DNA of 64,000 bases from Membranipora membranacea (taxonomy: Eukaryota; Bryozoa; Gymnolaemata; Cheilostomatida; Membraniporidae), in NCBI GenBank assembly GCA_914767715.1, contig OU612069.1, forward strand, positions 16,799,387 to 16,863,386. The letters are read 5' to 3'. Shown piece by piece: positions 12,683-24,100 of this stretch (the first letter of the stretch is position 1; each line of letters begins with the position of its first letter). The position numbers and the translations under genes are program-made. The notes beneath the pieces are model-generated. The model worked only from the letters and a program-made list of their open reading frames with translations. It made no database searches and was not told where the DNA came from.

Positions 12683-12900
12683 ATTGCTTCTCGGCCTATT
12701 GGCTAAAATCAAAGTGTCACTGCCAATGGCCGATAAGTGCCAGTTCAGCTTTGGCAGCTCGCTGCACATCCACGATTAGGAGGTCTTCTATGGCCTCACC
12801 TCTAGGACGCATTCTAGTTTTCTAGGGTGTATCACATTCTCAGTATGAGGATTTAGTGCACCTTGCGTGCCTCTTTAGGGGCAGCCCAATCTTCTGTTAC
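12683..12900 (+). mobile_element. U2 snRNA-headed SINE-like repeat, copy b
   Basis: This copy has the clearest head. It begins ATTGCTTCTCGGCC, matching the U2 snRNA 5' terminus (ATCGCTTCTCGGCC), and continues with TTGGCTAAAATCAAAGTGT. The first base matches position 1 of U2, as expected of a full-length snRNA-derived SINE. The body matches the copies at 6,946, 16,219 and 51,752, but the last bases diverge. Confidence 0.75.
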
Positions 12901-14104
12901 TTACTAAACTGCAATTGCTAGCCAGCAGCCAAATATTATACTGTGCATTGACGGGTTGCTTACAGCAGTTCAATGTCAGAATTTCACTATACCACCTCGT
13001 GGTTGGGCGATACTCAGGAACCAAGTATCAAACATAGCTCACTCGCTTACCACAGTTCCAGATGGTACCAAGTTACCATGTTAGCCGAGTTCCAGATCGC
13101 AGTTCAGCACCTACCATTCTGTGTACCACCTCCGGGTGTGCAGGCGATACCAAGTACATATAGCGCGGCTAGTAGATTTGGATCACCAATCTCTATATAC
13201 CACCTCAGTAGTGGATGATAATGTGTTCTCATAATATAGCAGATTTACAGATTAATCACCCCAGTCTCCGTAATAATTATAGAAGAGTTGCCAAGATTAC
13301 ATGAAAAGACTTTTGCCTAAAACAAGTAGCATATGTTAGCACTTATCAAAGCTTTGAGAGCAACCCTGAGCCAATCCGATTACCTCCGTACCAGCTTACC
13401 TGGCATTAGCTCCCTCCCACCCGCCAGCCAATAAGAGCCAACACATGGGCCTGATGATGCACACCTCCGTTGTGTCTCCTGCTTATTCGCTTATCTCTTT
13501 TGTCTGGCTGACATCACTCTTTAGTTTGTAATAATTATTCTCTCCCAGCTGCCACCAATTTTATAACCTAGCAGGCTGACATTGGTGAGGAGTTATGCTC
13601 TTCCAGTGTGTGAAGGGGCAACTCCTAACACAATCGCAGTTTACAGATACATCCAAGTGGGGATGTTGTTCGTAATTGACCAGTGCCAATACCTGACATG
13701 CACTCAAACTAGAGTATTGTGAATCAAAGGAAATCAAAGGATCTTTGGACTGAAACATAAATTAAGTTTAAGCTGTACAAAATAGGGGTAGAATAATGAG
13801 TACGGGTAGAATCATCAGTGTTAATCACACATAATATGGTAATGGTGCTGTTTATATATAAACAAATTAAATTATATAAATATATATAAAGACGTATTAT
13901 AGTACGTCATATATTTATAGTGATAGGCCTCAGGAGGGACTCGCAACAATTTATACATTGCTGTTTTGATGATGAATGAACAACCCCTTGTTAGGCAAAT
14001 AAAAATCAGGGTAGAAAAGATCTGGAGTTGAGCTAGCTGGATAAGAGTTGAAGACAACTTTGTGGAAGAAGAAGAAGAGATTACTGCTCATCTTCCCCAA
14101 CCCA
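12901..14104. other. Intergenic DNA without recognised genes
   Basis: Only short frames are seen. A loose repetition of TACCACCTC occurs at about 12,990, 13,125 and 13,198. Confidence 0.55.
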
Positions 14105-14257
14105 CCGACCCTCCTACTAGTAACACATGGTGACATGCACTAGTATGTAGTGTGACCGACCCTCCTACTAGTAACACATGGTGACATGCACTAGTATGTA
14201 GTGTGACCGACCCTCCTACTAGTAACACATGGTGACATGCACTAGTATGTAGTTTGA
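14105..14257. repeat. 51-bp tandem repeat, 3 copies
   Basis: Units start at 14,105, 14,156 and 14,207. The first two are identical and the third differs by one base near its end (GTGTGA to GTTTGA). Each unit holds two ACTAGT sites in an imperfect inverted arrangement. Confidence 0.95.
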
Positions 14258-16218
14258 CCGACCACGGGTATCACACCTTGATATGATAACGCTATTATGA
14301 TATTGCGTGCAAACAACACTCACTGGGATGCGATTTGGCTGAAGTGGAAGAGCTATAGTTAGTCAATGAATTCTTGGTAGAGTGGAGGAATGGCAGGCCG
14401 AGTCCATACAGGGTTTCTCTCAGTTTTGTTAGCGTGTTGTAGCTGTGACAGGTAAAGCTTTAATTACAACCAACCAAAACCTTGCTTGATGAACTGACCT
14501 TTTTTTTATCTCAAAATTCAAAATTTCCATCGATCGAAAGCCTTAGATAGCTATAATAGCCAATGGAATATGATTGTAGTCTGGTAACCTAGTAATGATC
14601 AATTAAACTCCTGAAAAACTTGGGTGATAAATTCAACCCCTGCATAAGCCCGGGTCGGGGGTACTGCCTACGCACCGGCTGGGCGGACATTTGTCAGGAA
14701 CTTTTATTTCGATGTTGGCCTTGAATTATTGGTAATACTTGAAGTCAATAGTTTTGTTAGGTCGGTGGTTGTGCTAGAGAACACCTGCAGTTAGACTGTC
14801 CCGGCTTGTCTAGAAAGGTTAGCCTGCACAATGATTAACATCAGCAGGACTGTTCACATCACTTTGGTGACCAAGCCTTATCCCCATATCCTTAGATATT
14901 TTTGTTTGTTATGACAGTCTAATTGCTATTTACTAATTGATAACTGCTTACTTTTTGTTGGCTGCTGTCATCCATTGTCCTCAGGTCTCATGTGTGTTCT
15001 ATGATCAGCAGGAAACTTCAGCTGTAAATAAAATCACTCAAATTGAATTGATGGCAACACACCCAATAGAATTTTGTCTATCTTACAACCTTGGACTTTA
15101 CTGGTTACGAAATTTGAACAGACTTTGTTTTCTTACCTAGATACCCATTTTATTAAAGTGAGGATAAAACGCTTTGTTTTCACAAACCCCCACCTACTGA
15201 TAAGTCATGATATGTAAGCATGTTAACATTGTGTATATCTGATAAGTTCAACTACTCATGTACTCCAAAGCCTGAGAAGCATGAATTGAGGTTTGATATG
15301 GCCAACCCAACACATGAATAAGAGCAGGCGCATATGATGTACTGAGGTTGAATTGACACCCTCTTTCGGAGATGCAAATACTTTGAGTTTGGGAGACCCT
15401 CTAAAAGCTAGGAATTGCTGATTTGACATCTTATGTTCTTCAAGATAGATGTTGGCATTTTAATGTAGGGTCATTGATATATCGATGCATAGGGTAACTA
15501 AATGGTGTGTACCGATCCGCTCACATATACTAAGAAAAAAGGAGGTAAAAATTATGGGCTAGTTGATGTCCACATAAATTACTGACATATTCTCTGGATT
15601 TGTTATCATATCAGATAATCTAACTCCGGCCTAGTCTATTAAGCATCAGGAAGAACATCTATCTACGGACTATGGTGAATGCGAATAAAACTGTGTATAT
15701 GTTCTATATACTAGCTATTGCTACAACATAATTGTACATCCTTTCAAAAATTGATCCTTCATATCCAAATCTGACAAAATGCCAATTACTCTGTCATCAA
15801 TATCAACAAGTCTTTACAGTCTTCTATCAGATTGTAATATTAATTGCTTGTATTATCAGATCAACTACTTGCTTGTTTGTCTATTTCCCTGTGATTGTAA
15901 AAGTAGGCATCATTCCATGGTTTAGGTTTATTTACGCTGTCAAGAGAATAGGCGGTTTTAGAGATTTGTGGTTGTGAACTCCACACAAAGAAAATGTCTC
16001 ACCTTGATAAAGACAAGTGATAGATAGAGTCTTTTACTCTAGATGGTGTAGAGCAAAGTACATTGTTCCTCCACTATTCTTATTATGTTATAACTCTGAA
16101 CATCTGTATGAAAAAATTAATAATAATTATTCTAAGATTTTATAAGCCTCATTATTATATATGCGTATGTGAATGGACGTTATATGGATTACATCGTTAT
16201 ATGCCTCACATCACATTA
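14258..16218. other. Intergenic DNA without recognised genes
   Basis: No supported coding exon, RNA gene or repeat family was seen. Confidence 0.55.
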
Positions 16219-16450
16219 CCCTGTTTATGACGAAACAGAGGGTGGGCTGCCCCTAAAGAGGGACGCAAGTTGTCCGGAGTCCTCGTACTGAGAGTGTGAT
16301 ACATCCTAGTAAACTAGAATTCATCCTAAGGGTGAGGCCATAACGGACCTCCTAACCGTGAGTGTGCAGCAAGTTGCCAGAAACTGAAACAAGCACTAAT
16401 CGCCCATTGGCAGTGATACTTTGATCTCAGCCAATAGGCCAGGAAGTGAT
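16219..16450 (-). mobile_element. U2 snRNA-headed SINE-like repeat, copy c
   Basis: Minus-strand copy running from the U2-like head at 16,450 (CCTGGCCTATTGGCTGAGATC) to the shared terminus at 16,219. It shares the body with the plus-strand copies, including the C-CTCTTTAGGGGCAGCCCA segment, and is in the opposite orientation. Confidence 0.7.
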
Positions 16451-18370
16451 CACAGATGCCCCTGTACCTCCTATTACTGTGATTGATGTTTTGAAGTGGA
16501 ATAGACTTTTCCTGTCATGTGTCTTGGCTTATGCCTGTCAAAAGATGTTATCAGCAAGATTGATCAAGCCATATTACATCACCTTGCATAATTTAACTAC
16601 CAGATGTAGATTGACGTCAAATACCTCTACAAATACTTCTTATCAACATGATACAATACGCACCATGAACAACCTTATCTCTTTTCAACTTTACTATGAT
16701 ATACATGAGGTGAGTAAGGTGGCTCGGAAAAAGGTCATAGTTAAAGCTATAAACAAATATAAAGGGCTGATTATGCGCTTTACTCCCTGGAATACTCTGA
16801 AAAGGCAACACAATAGCTTCCAAAATTAATATGCATTAATTCTTCAAAGAGCTTGTCATGACCACAGTTGTAGATGAGGCTCCCCCCACACAGGACTGTC
16901 TATAATATCTATAAATTAAGAATCCCAATCTATAAACTTAAGCGGCTGCGATGGCATGCGGCTTTTGGACTAATTGATGCCATAAAATCCTTTAAATTAA
17001 CAATCTATTGTACCTACCGTAATGATGTATCATATCAGATACAACCCTCCGTTTGCTCTGCTCTGCTTTGCTACACAACGACCATACACACACTAAGAGA
17101 GCACAGGAGACACACATCACTGACAGCACTTTAGAGATACATTAAGAAATCTATAAATCTATATCTTTACTTGCATCTATCTATAAGCCTACAAGCCTAT
17201 AAGCTAAGAAATTGTCATCTATAATCTATACTATAAGTAGGGGGGGGCCCGTAGATAGTGGAAGTTTAAAATGTAATGTGTATGTATACGGCGGAAAGAA
17301 AGCTACGAGCAATGGACATTCTGCCATCAAAGTTCATTGACTTTTTGTTCTCATGACAGGAGCCTTATAATATGGCTTATAATGCACACTTGATAGTCAT
17401 AAACTTAGGGTACAACATATCGGGTTGTGACATGAAACCATATTATTTTCCACAGATCCTCTAAATCCAGACAATTTTGATCAATGTATGCATTCTAAGT
17501 GCTCTGACAGCGGCAAAAGCGAGTTAATCTAATTGTGCTAATACTTCAATATCCCATAGACTATATCATGAGCAATGCTTCCCTACTTATCACAGCACAT
17601 TCAAAATTCACTCAGGTGCATGTCCTAGACAGAGATACATTTAACTCACCTTGTACTTGTCATCCTATGATCAGCACCTCTCTGGTTTGTCAGCTTCTTG
17701 TCCGTCAGTCCGTCAGTGGCAACAAAGATTTGCTCCCAATAAAAATCTCGGTTTGCTTCTCGGTTTAAATTCTCCCGTCTATGTGAAACAATCCAAGCCA
17801 GCGATCATCGATCTACCGTCACAAGTTAAGAATGTGGAATGATTTGGGTCATGTTTCTCATGATTCAAAATACTGTTATCACTAAGTTGTGTTATCATAT
17901 TGAGGCTCGTGTTGGATCGAAGTACTGTGTGGGTACTATAAGCGTCTCACAATGTTTACTCAGGCTAGCCTAAATCCTGATAAGAACTGCTGTCAAATAT
18001 TAAGCAGTTTTTCTACCACAAATATAAAATGATACATAGGGTTGTGAATGAAAGTAAAACTTCTTCAACAAGCTCCATGGTAAAAATTTAGAACAGAAGT
18101 TACATTTTCAATGCCATCTAAGTATAAATCTAGACTATTTTTAGAGATTAATTGTACCAATTATGCTAACCCTGGTTTAGAGTTACTACAAACAAAAATG
18201 TTCACGATCAAATATTCTTAGTCAGATTGCGTGCCTTTGTATACTGTCTTGTCACACATTACTAACTTATCAAAGTAAGAATCAATCGCAAGTCTATGAG
18301 CATACAAAATAAGGGCTCATCACTAATCCATTCATCTCTCACGATGTGTGCTAATGCTGCTGTGCTAATG
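16451..18370. other. Intergenic DNA without recognised genes
   Basis: A 127-codon frame starts at 16,446 inside the U2-like repeat edge, with no recognisable domain; I treat it as chance. Around 17,130-17,240 there is CTATAA-rich low-complexity sequence. Confidence 0.5.
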
Positions 18371-18390
18371 CTGCTGCACTAAGAACCCAT

Positions 18391-18457
18391 CCGGATGCCT
18401 ATCGGACAACCGCCGGTTGTCCGCGCGGCATCCGGCGGTTTTCCGATAGGCATCCGG
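18391..18457. repeat. GC-rich inverted repeat (24-bp arms)
   Basis: The arms 18,391-18,414 and 18,434-18,457 are reverse complements with one mismatch. A second overlapping inverted repeat lies at 18,450-18,485. The surroundings are markedly GC-rich against AT-rich flanks, with CATCCGG recurring. Confidence 0.85.
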
Positions 18458-18593
18458 TTGGCCGTCGGACAACCACCGGATGCCAAATAGTCATCCGGTT
18501 GCAAAAATCGCGTCCGGACACATATTTGACAGAGGCGGATGGGTTCGTAACAGAGAAGGATGGGTTGAAGACACTCATCATCCAAGCATAAGA

Positions 18594-18690
18594 CCCATCC
18601 GGACATGTTTTTAGCAGCTAAAATTACTGCTCAAAGCCCATCCGGACAGGTTTTTAGCAGCTAAAATCAATGCTCAAAGCCCATCCGGAT
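18594..18690. repeat. 43-bp tandem repeat, just over 2 units
   Basis: CCCATCCGGA recurs at 18,594, 18,637 and 18,680, each followed by TTTTTAGCAGCTAAAAT in the full units. Related GTGGACGGCC/TTTAGC words recur to about 19,370. Confidence 0.85.
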
Positions 18691-19589
18691 GGGCAAAATG
18701 TCAAGTGGACATCCACATGCCGAGACCAAGGAATAAACTCCTTGCCGAGACAATAGAAAATAATAATAAGTGGTCGTCCATTGCATAAGAACACAAGTGC
18801 CAAATGGACGTCAATAATGGCTTGACTACTGCCAAAAAAATAAATTCATAATAATAATCATAATGATGACGATGATGTCCTTGTTGGGAGTCGTTTGTGA
18901 GTGGGGATAATGCATCATGTGATGTACCTTCAGGTTTACCTGCATGTGTGTAGGTTCCAAACTCCAGCTGTGTCTTGCAGGAACTTTTATACAGTTGAAG
19001 AGGATGATACATATAAGCATTAAGTTGTTATACCCCAAATAACAATGTAAATCAGGGAAAGTTCTCCAGTCCTTGATTACATGTAGAGCCAAAAAAAGTT
19101 ATGGTGAAATGACCAAACTTGAGTCGAGATCGAGGTCAGTCATAACAGGACCAATAGAATATAAAGTTCAGTCAACTGGACACACTAATACTCATCAAGG
19201 TGGCCGGCCACTTAACACTTGAAATGCTTGCTAAACACGGCCACTTGACAGTGCATTATCAATTATATTGATTTATAAAATGGATGGCCATTTAGCAGTA
19301 AAGGACGGGTGTTTAGCACAAGTGGATGGCTATTTAACAGAGGTAATAAGTGGACGGCCTTTTAGCGGACACATATTTATCACAACAAATGCAACCTGAA
19401 ATGAATACATCAACTTTATAGAATGTAGCAACAGGTGATACATGATTATATGCCTTATAAAAGCATAGTAAGCTAGCTTTAATGGTTTAAGGCATGTTTT
19501 ACACAATTTTCAAATCATGATACTCTTGTAATCTGTTTTTTGCAATAACTGCATATTACCAATATCTGGTAGCAATCGATGCCAGTGAC

Positions 19590-19968
19590 TTTTTGGAGCT
19601 GTCTTCTTAATGTCAGAGAGAGGACAACTTTCAGTTGATTCAGTAAACTGCCTCTCAGATGCATTGTTTATCATGCCACAGCTCACATGTACAGGTGACT
19701 GCCACGAACAATGGCCCTGGTAAGAAAACTTCTCAATTGGCGCGTCTGGTCGCAGTTGGAGGCACCCTCATATTTCACATCAGGGCCTATTGATGCCACC
19801 TGATGAGAAGCTGTGGTACTGGCAGTGGTACTTATCATCTCTTGTGAGTAACTTCTGTTTTACAGCCATGGATATCAGCTTATGAACAATTCTTCATCAT
19901 ATCTGGAGTTTATCTTATTCTTCAAAAGCTGAAGATTATTACTTACAGAAATCTCTTCAAGAGAGTGT
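19590..19968 (+). pseudogene. Inverted partial copy of a PCID2 exon
   Basis: 19,866-19,968 on the plus strand matches the minus-strand PCID2 exon at 22,515-22,640, including the ITYRNLFK residues, a TTTTACAG acceptor and a GTAAGT donor. It carries an internal deletion of about 24 nt. Further left, 19,590-19,640 matches intron sequence at 22,860-22,905 (AATGTCAGAGAGAGGACAAC), so the copy came from genomic DNA rather than mRNA. No other PCID2 exons accompany it, so it is a dead fragment. Confidence 0.75.
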
Positions 19969-20150
19969 AAGTATAGCCAGGGGCAGATTTTCATCCGTGT
20001 TGAAGGGTTGCTTTATATTGTAAATCACAAAATGCCTCCCCTGGCCATTTGTCAATTTGTCCAGTAATAACTCAACTCAACTTTTACCAGTTGTTTGATA
20101 AGGCATATGTATCTTTGAAAAAATGTATGTAATGCATTTGATGCACTTAA

Positions 20151-20338
20151 CTAGCCGGTTAAATGCCACGTTGCCAATAGTTTATGATCTACAAATTCTA
20201 ACCCATCAACATTTGATGTATACTTATATCTATTGATTGTCCATCCTGCCAATCTGAGCCTTTTCTGTTCCTTTATCAGTCCCGCAACATGCTCAACCCT
20301 GTCAGAGCAATGTATATCATGTGCGAGATTATCCACAT
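20151..20338 (-). CDS. Possible terminal exon of an unidentified gene
   Basis: After a good TTTTTGTTATTCCAG acceptor a frame of 61 residues runs to a TAG at 20,151. It is rich in charged residues (IKEQKRLRLAGW). A possible upstream exon ends at 20,530 with a GGTATGAG donor, but its frame holds a stop a short way back and its start is unclear. I recognise no domain. It could be the end of a short gene downstream of PCID2, or chance. Confidence 0.25.
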
Positions 20339-21136
20339 CTGGAATAACAAAAACCAAACCAAAACCAGGTGACCTGTTTAGCTCATAGTTTGATGTGTAG
20401 TTCACGAAGTGACGACATCTTACTATCAGAAAGAAATGAATTAAATAACGACATGGAATAGAGAACATACATATACACAGTCAACGAGATTGAAGAATTC
20501 CTTTGAAGTAAATCACAACGTACTCATACCTTCCAGAAACTCATTGGGACACATACACCTGATCCAACACCGAGATCATCAAGCGAACCATCTGTATAAT
20601 CATTGATGTCGGAATCAGCTACACAAAACCTTGTCAGTCAATTGAGCCACCAAGACAATTGCAACCAACTGCCCAAAACCCCCTCCCTGCAGTTATCAGT
20701 AAATTTTTATATCAATCAATTTGGCAGCAAAGATAATATAGATCACTGTCGTTCTTTGAAGTCAGGTTTATATGGATGTTTATTTTATATACTCCAAAAG
20801 TCTCCATGATATTCAAAGTATAAGATCGGTTTTGACATTGAAATATCATACTGTACATTTATAACTAGTCTTATTACATGACATAATAGATGATGTCAAT
20901 AGTTTCCATACAATATAATGGTGCATTATTGACTGTAGCACAAGAAGGTCAATAAATCTCTTTATCTTAAAACAATGTCTGTGAGTGATATATACAGAGA
21001 TAAAGAAATATTATGATGACGTTGAGGGCGCGTTACATGATGACTGGGCGAGGGTCTTTTACAGATATTCTATGAGAGTGCGTACTATAAGATGTCTATA
21101 AGACGGATGTTTACACGACATCTCTTCTACAGTGCG
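20339..21136. other. Region between the possible exon and the PCID2 stop
   Basis: This should contain the PCID2 3' UTR. A minus-strand AATAAA occurs at 20,779-20,784, about 355 bp past the stop, and could serve as the polyadenylation signal. No other gene is seen. Confidence 0.4.
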
Positions 21137-24100
21137 TTATAGCACTTCTGTGAGAGCAGGGAAGGGTTCCTGTTTGCTGACTACGACAGTTCTGTGGGCG
21201 TGTGAGATGTAGCCTTTAATCTTACCCTGTAACACAGTGAACTAAAATGTAAGTTAAAGTTAAAACATAGGTTAACAATCTGTGAACCCATAATTTCCTG
21301 ATGATTAGAAAAATGTTGGGTCAAAATCAGACAGTCATATTACTACTGGCCAACAAATTGGTGGTGAAACATTGGTTGCCTTCAGATCACCATAAAAAAA
21401 ATCAGATATCTATATGAACATGCAAAGCCAGTTTTTTAGTGGCAGCAAAATTGAGTAAGTAGTTTCAGCTGTTACTCAATATTACAATATTACCACTGCG
21501 ATCAACATAAAGAACTCCACTAGAATTAACTGTCCAGCCCTTACCACCCAATTTAGTAACTGGAAGTGAACAATAGGAGGAGGCTGCCACCAAACTAACA
21601 GGTTTGTTTTATTATATGAAAAGTTGATATGTTAACCCAGTAAATCAAATACTGTGAGTTCATAGGGCAAATAAAAATTACCAAAGAATGAAAATTGTGG
21701 AAAATAGGAATTAGTTTTTTTTCAATTATTTTAGCAAGGATCTTCGTGTATCATAGTGGTCAGGGGGAGGCAATAAATCACTATGATCCCAATTTTCAGA
21801 CTTTGCAACAGTTTTACTGCAGTTAGGTTCACAGGCTGTAATATTTCATATGCCTTAATGACTTTTCAGCCTGAGATCTTTTAAAAACCATACCAAACAT
21901 GGCCTAGTAGGACTGTCACTTTAAAATCCCTATATGAGAGAAAAACTGAAACCAAAAGACAATTTTGAGCCTAATGATTACATACCTCATATATAAGATT
22001 AGCAATGATACATTCAGCCTCATCTATATCGATATCTTCATACTTCATAAGCTGTAGAGCAGATAGGAATGAGCTGACTGGTAACTGATGTGTCTTCAGT
22101 AATATCCATCTGTAGTATAGTCAAGAAATAATAAAGGTGTGGTGATTAACGTAAGAATTATAAGAGTGTACGAGAATTACTGATCAGATTCGGTGTGTGT
22201 ATTTTTCTGATCGATAATGCATGAATCGATTCACAAAGCCATCATCTTCAATACCAATTTAATGGTCAGATAAATTGATTTTTATCTACCCTAGGGGAGA
22301 AAATGTTAGCTAGAGTTTAGTAGAGCTTGGTAGAGGGTGAGTTGAAGTTAGCCAGTACTACAGCAAAGTAAAGAGTGTGTGCAAATTATAGCAAGCTCAA
22401 AATGGAGAATTTTTCCAGTTGCAATAACATTATTCCCTTTAGATGTTTATTATTCCCACTAATGTCCCATATATTTATGCAAACATGGCTGAGAAGTATG
22501 CATTAGCAACTTACACTTTCTTGAAGAGATTTCTGTACGTAATAATCTTCAGTTTTTCCAGTATAAGATAAACTCCGGATTTGATGAAGAATTGTTCGTG
22601 AGCTTGTAAAGCCTCAGTTAACTTCAGCAGATTTCCATGTCTGCAAAACAGAAATAAGTTATGAAGAATGATACAATGTGGGCTAAGTACCAAGGCTCAC
22701 ATTGGGTACATGTGGAATTAGAGGATGCCTACAAACGATTTGGCAGATAAGATGGGTATCATAATATATAATATAGAAAAAGTTTGTATAATATATCCAA
22801 GTACGACCATCTAGACCTCTGAATATGATGCTTGCCAAATATCAATATATGGCTAGAAAGTTGTCCTCTCTCTGACATTAAGAAGGCAACTCCAAAGTAT
22901 TCACCATGCATTTATTGCTAGTTATTCGCTAAATTCTGGTAAGGATAAGCTGAATGAATGAATATATGTGCAGATAGTAACCAGTAATCCAATATTCCCT
23001 TGACCACAAGTAGGTTTGACAGGTTTGGAGTTATCAGAGCTTAGGAGGTCAATTTTGCTTCATTCAAGTGTTCAGGTTCATTCAATATGATCGCTAGTGG
23101 AGTATGTTTTTTTTAAATTTAGTTAAAATTGCAACTTTTTGTCTCTGTCTGAAGACGCCAAGTTGCAGGCAGGTCAGAGCACACCTGGGGCGTCAATTGA
23201 GCCCAGGAGTCAATAGACTGCAGCGGGTTTCGAACCCGAGACCTCTAACGCTTGCGCGTTAGAGGGCAGGCGCTCTAACCAACTGAGCTACCTCCTATCC
23301 CTAGGGTTAGTAGTAGAGGCAAAAGATTGAATAGTAATTGGTATTCACCTCACAGCATCAGCGACATGCGAAAACTGAGTTAGATCATACTTCTGTAAAG
23401 CTTGTTTACTTGGCAGTCTTCCCTATAATGGAGATTACACAGCTTAACAGCATAACACATTTCATACTACAGTATTCTCTGTTCTTGAATTGTCATCATG
23501 GTTTCAGATGAAGCCAACTGAGATGTTAGTGAATGAAAAATCTCCAACATTGTCATTAACACAAGTGAATTCATACACAAGGACAACTTTAAATTTTACT
23601 GTGTTTTAACTGCTAGACCGGTAGAATGTTGAAATATCACAGCGAGGTCAGGCTAGGTTGTGGGGCGGTTTTCTTTGCACATTTTCATCTGGGTGCAAAC
23701 AATGCAGTAGGATTTGAACCAAACTGCAGTCATCTTTAATGCAAGGTAGCTATGAAAGTAAACCAAGATCAGAAAAATTGCCCACTCACCATTAACATTT
23801 TGACAGGTAGCAGAGATATGAGGATGAGCCTCTTATTGGCCCGAGATATTCTGTGGCAGCGCTCAAAAGCAAAGGTAAGATACTCGTCCGCTGACTTAAA
23901 ATCATTCTCAAACATACACTTCCTTCCTACATAGTATCTGTGAGCAGAAAATAAAACAGAGGTGGCTATCTCTTAGTAGTCATTCGATGATCATATTATT
24001 GTTAGCATCATATTCTTCAGATTGCAAGGTTTTGTCTTCCTTGCAAACCCGAACAATTTATAGTGGACTGATCATCTTCATTAAACCACTGCTGACACAG

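Noticed and set aside
16446-16829. 127-codon plus-strand frame
   Set aside because: Starts within a SINE-like repeat, has no domain or splice context, and its length is compatible with chance.
23220-23300. Functional tRNA gene on the minus strand
   Set aside because: A and B boxes are good, but acceptor ends do not pair and the anticodon arm is abnormal; a SINE fits better.
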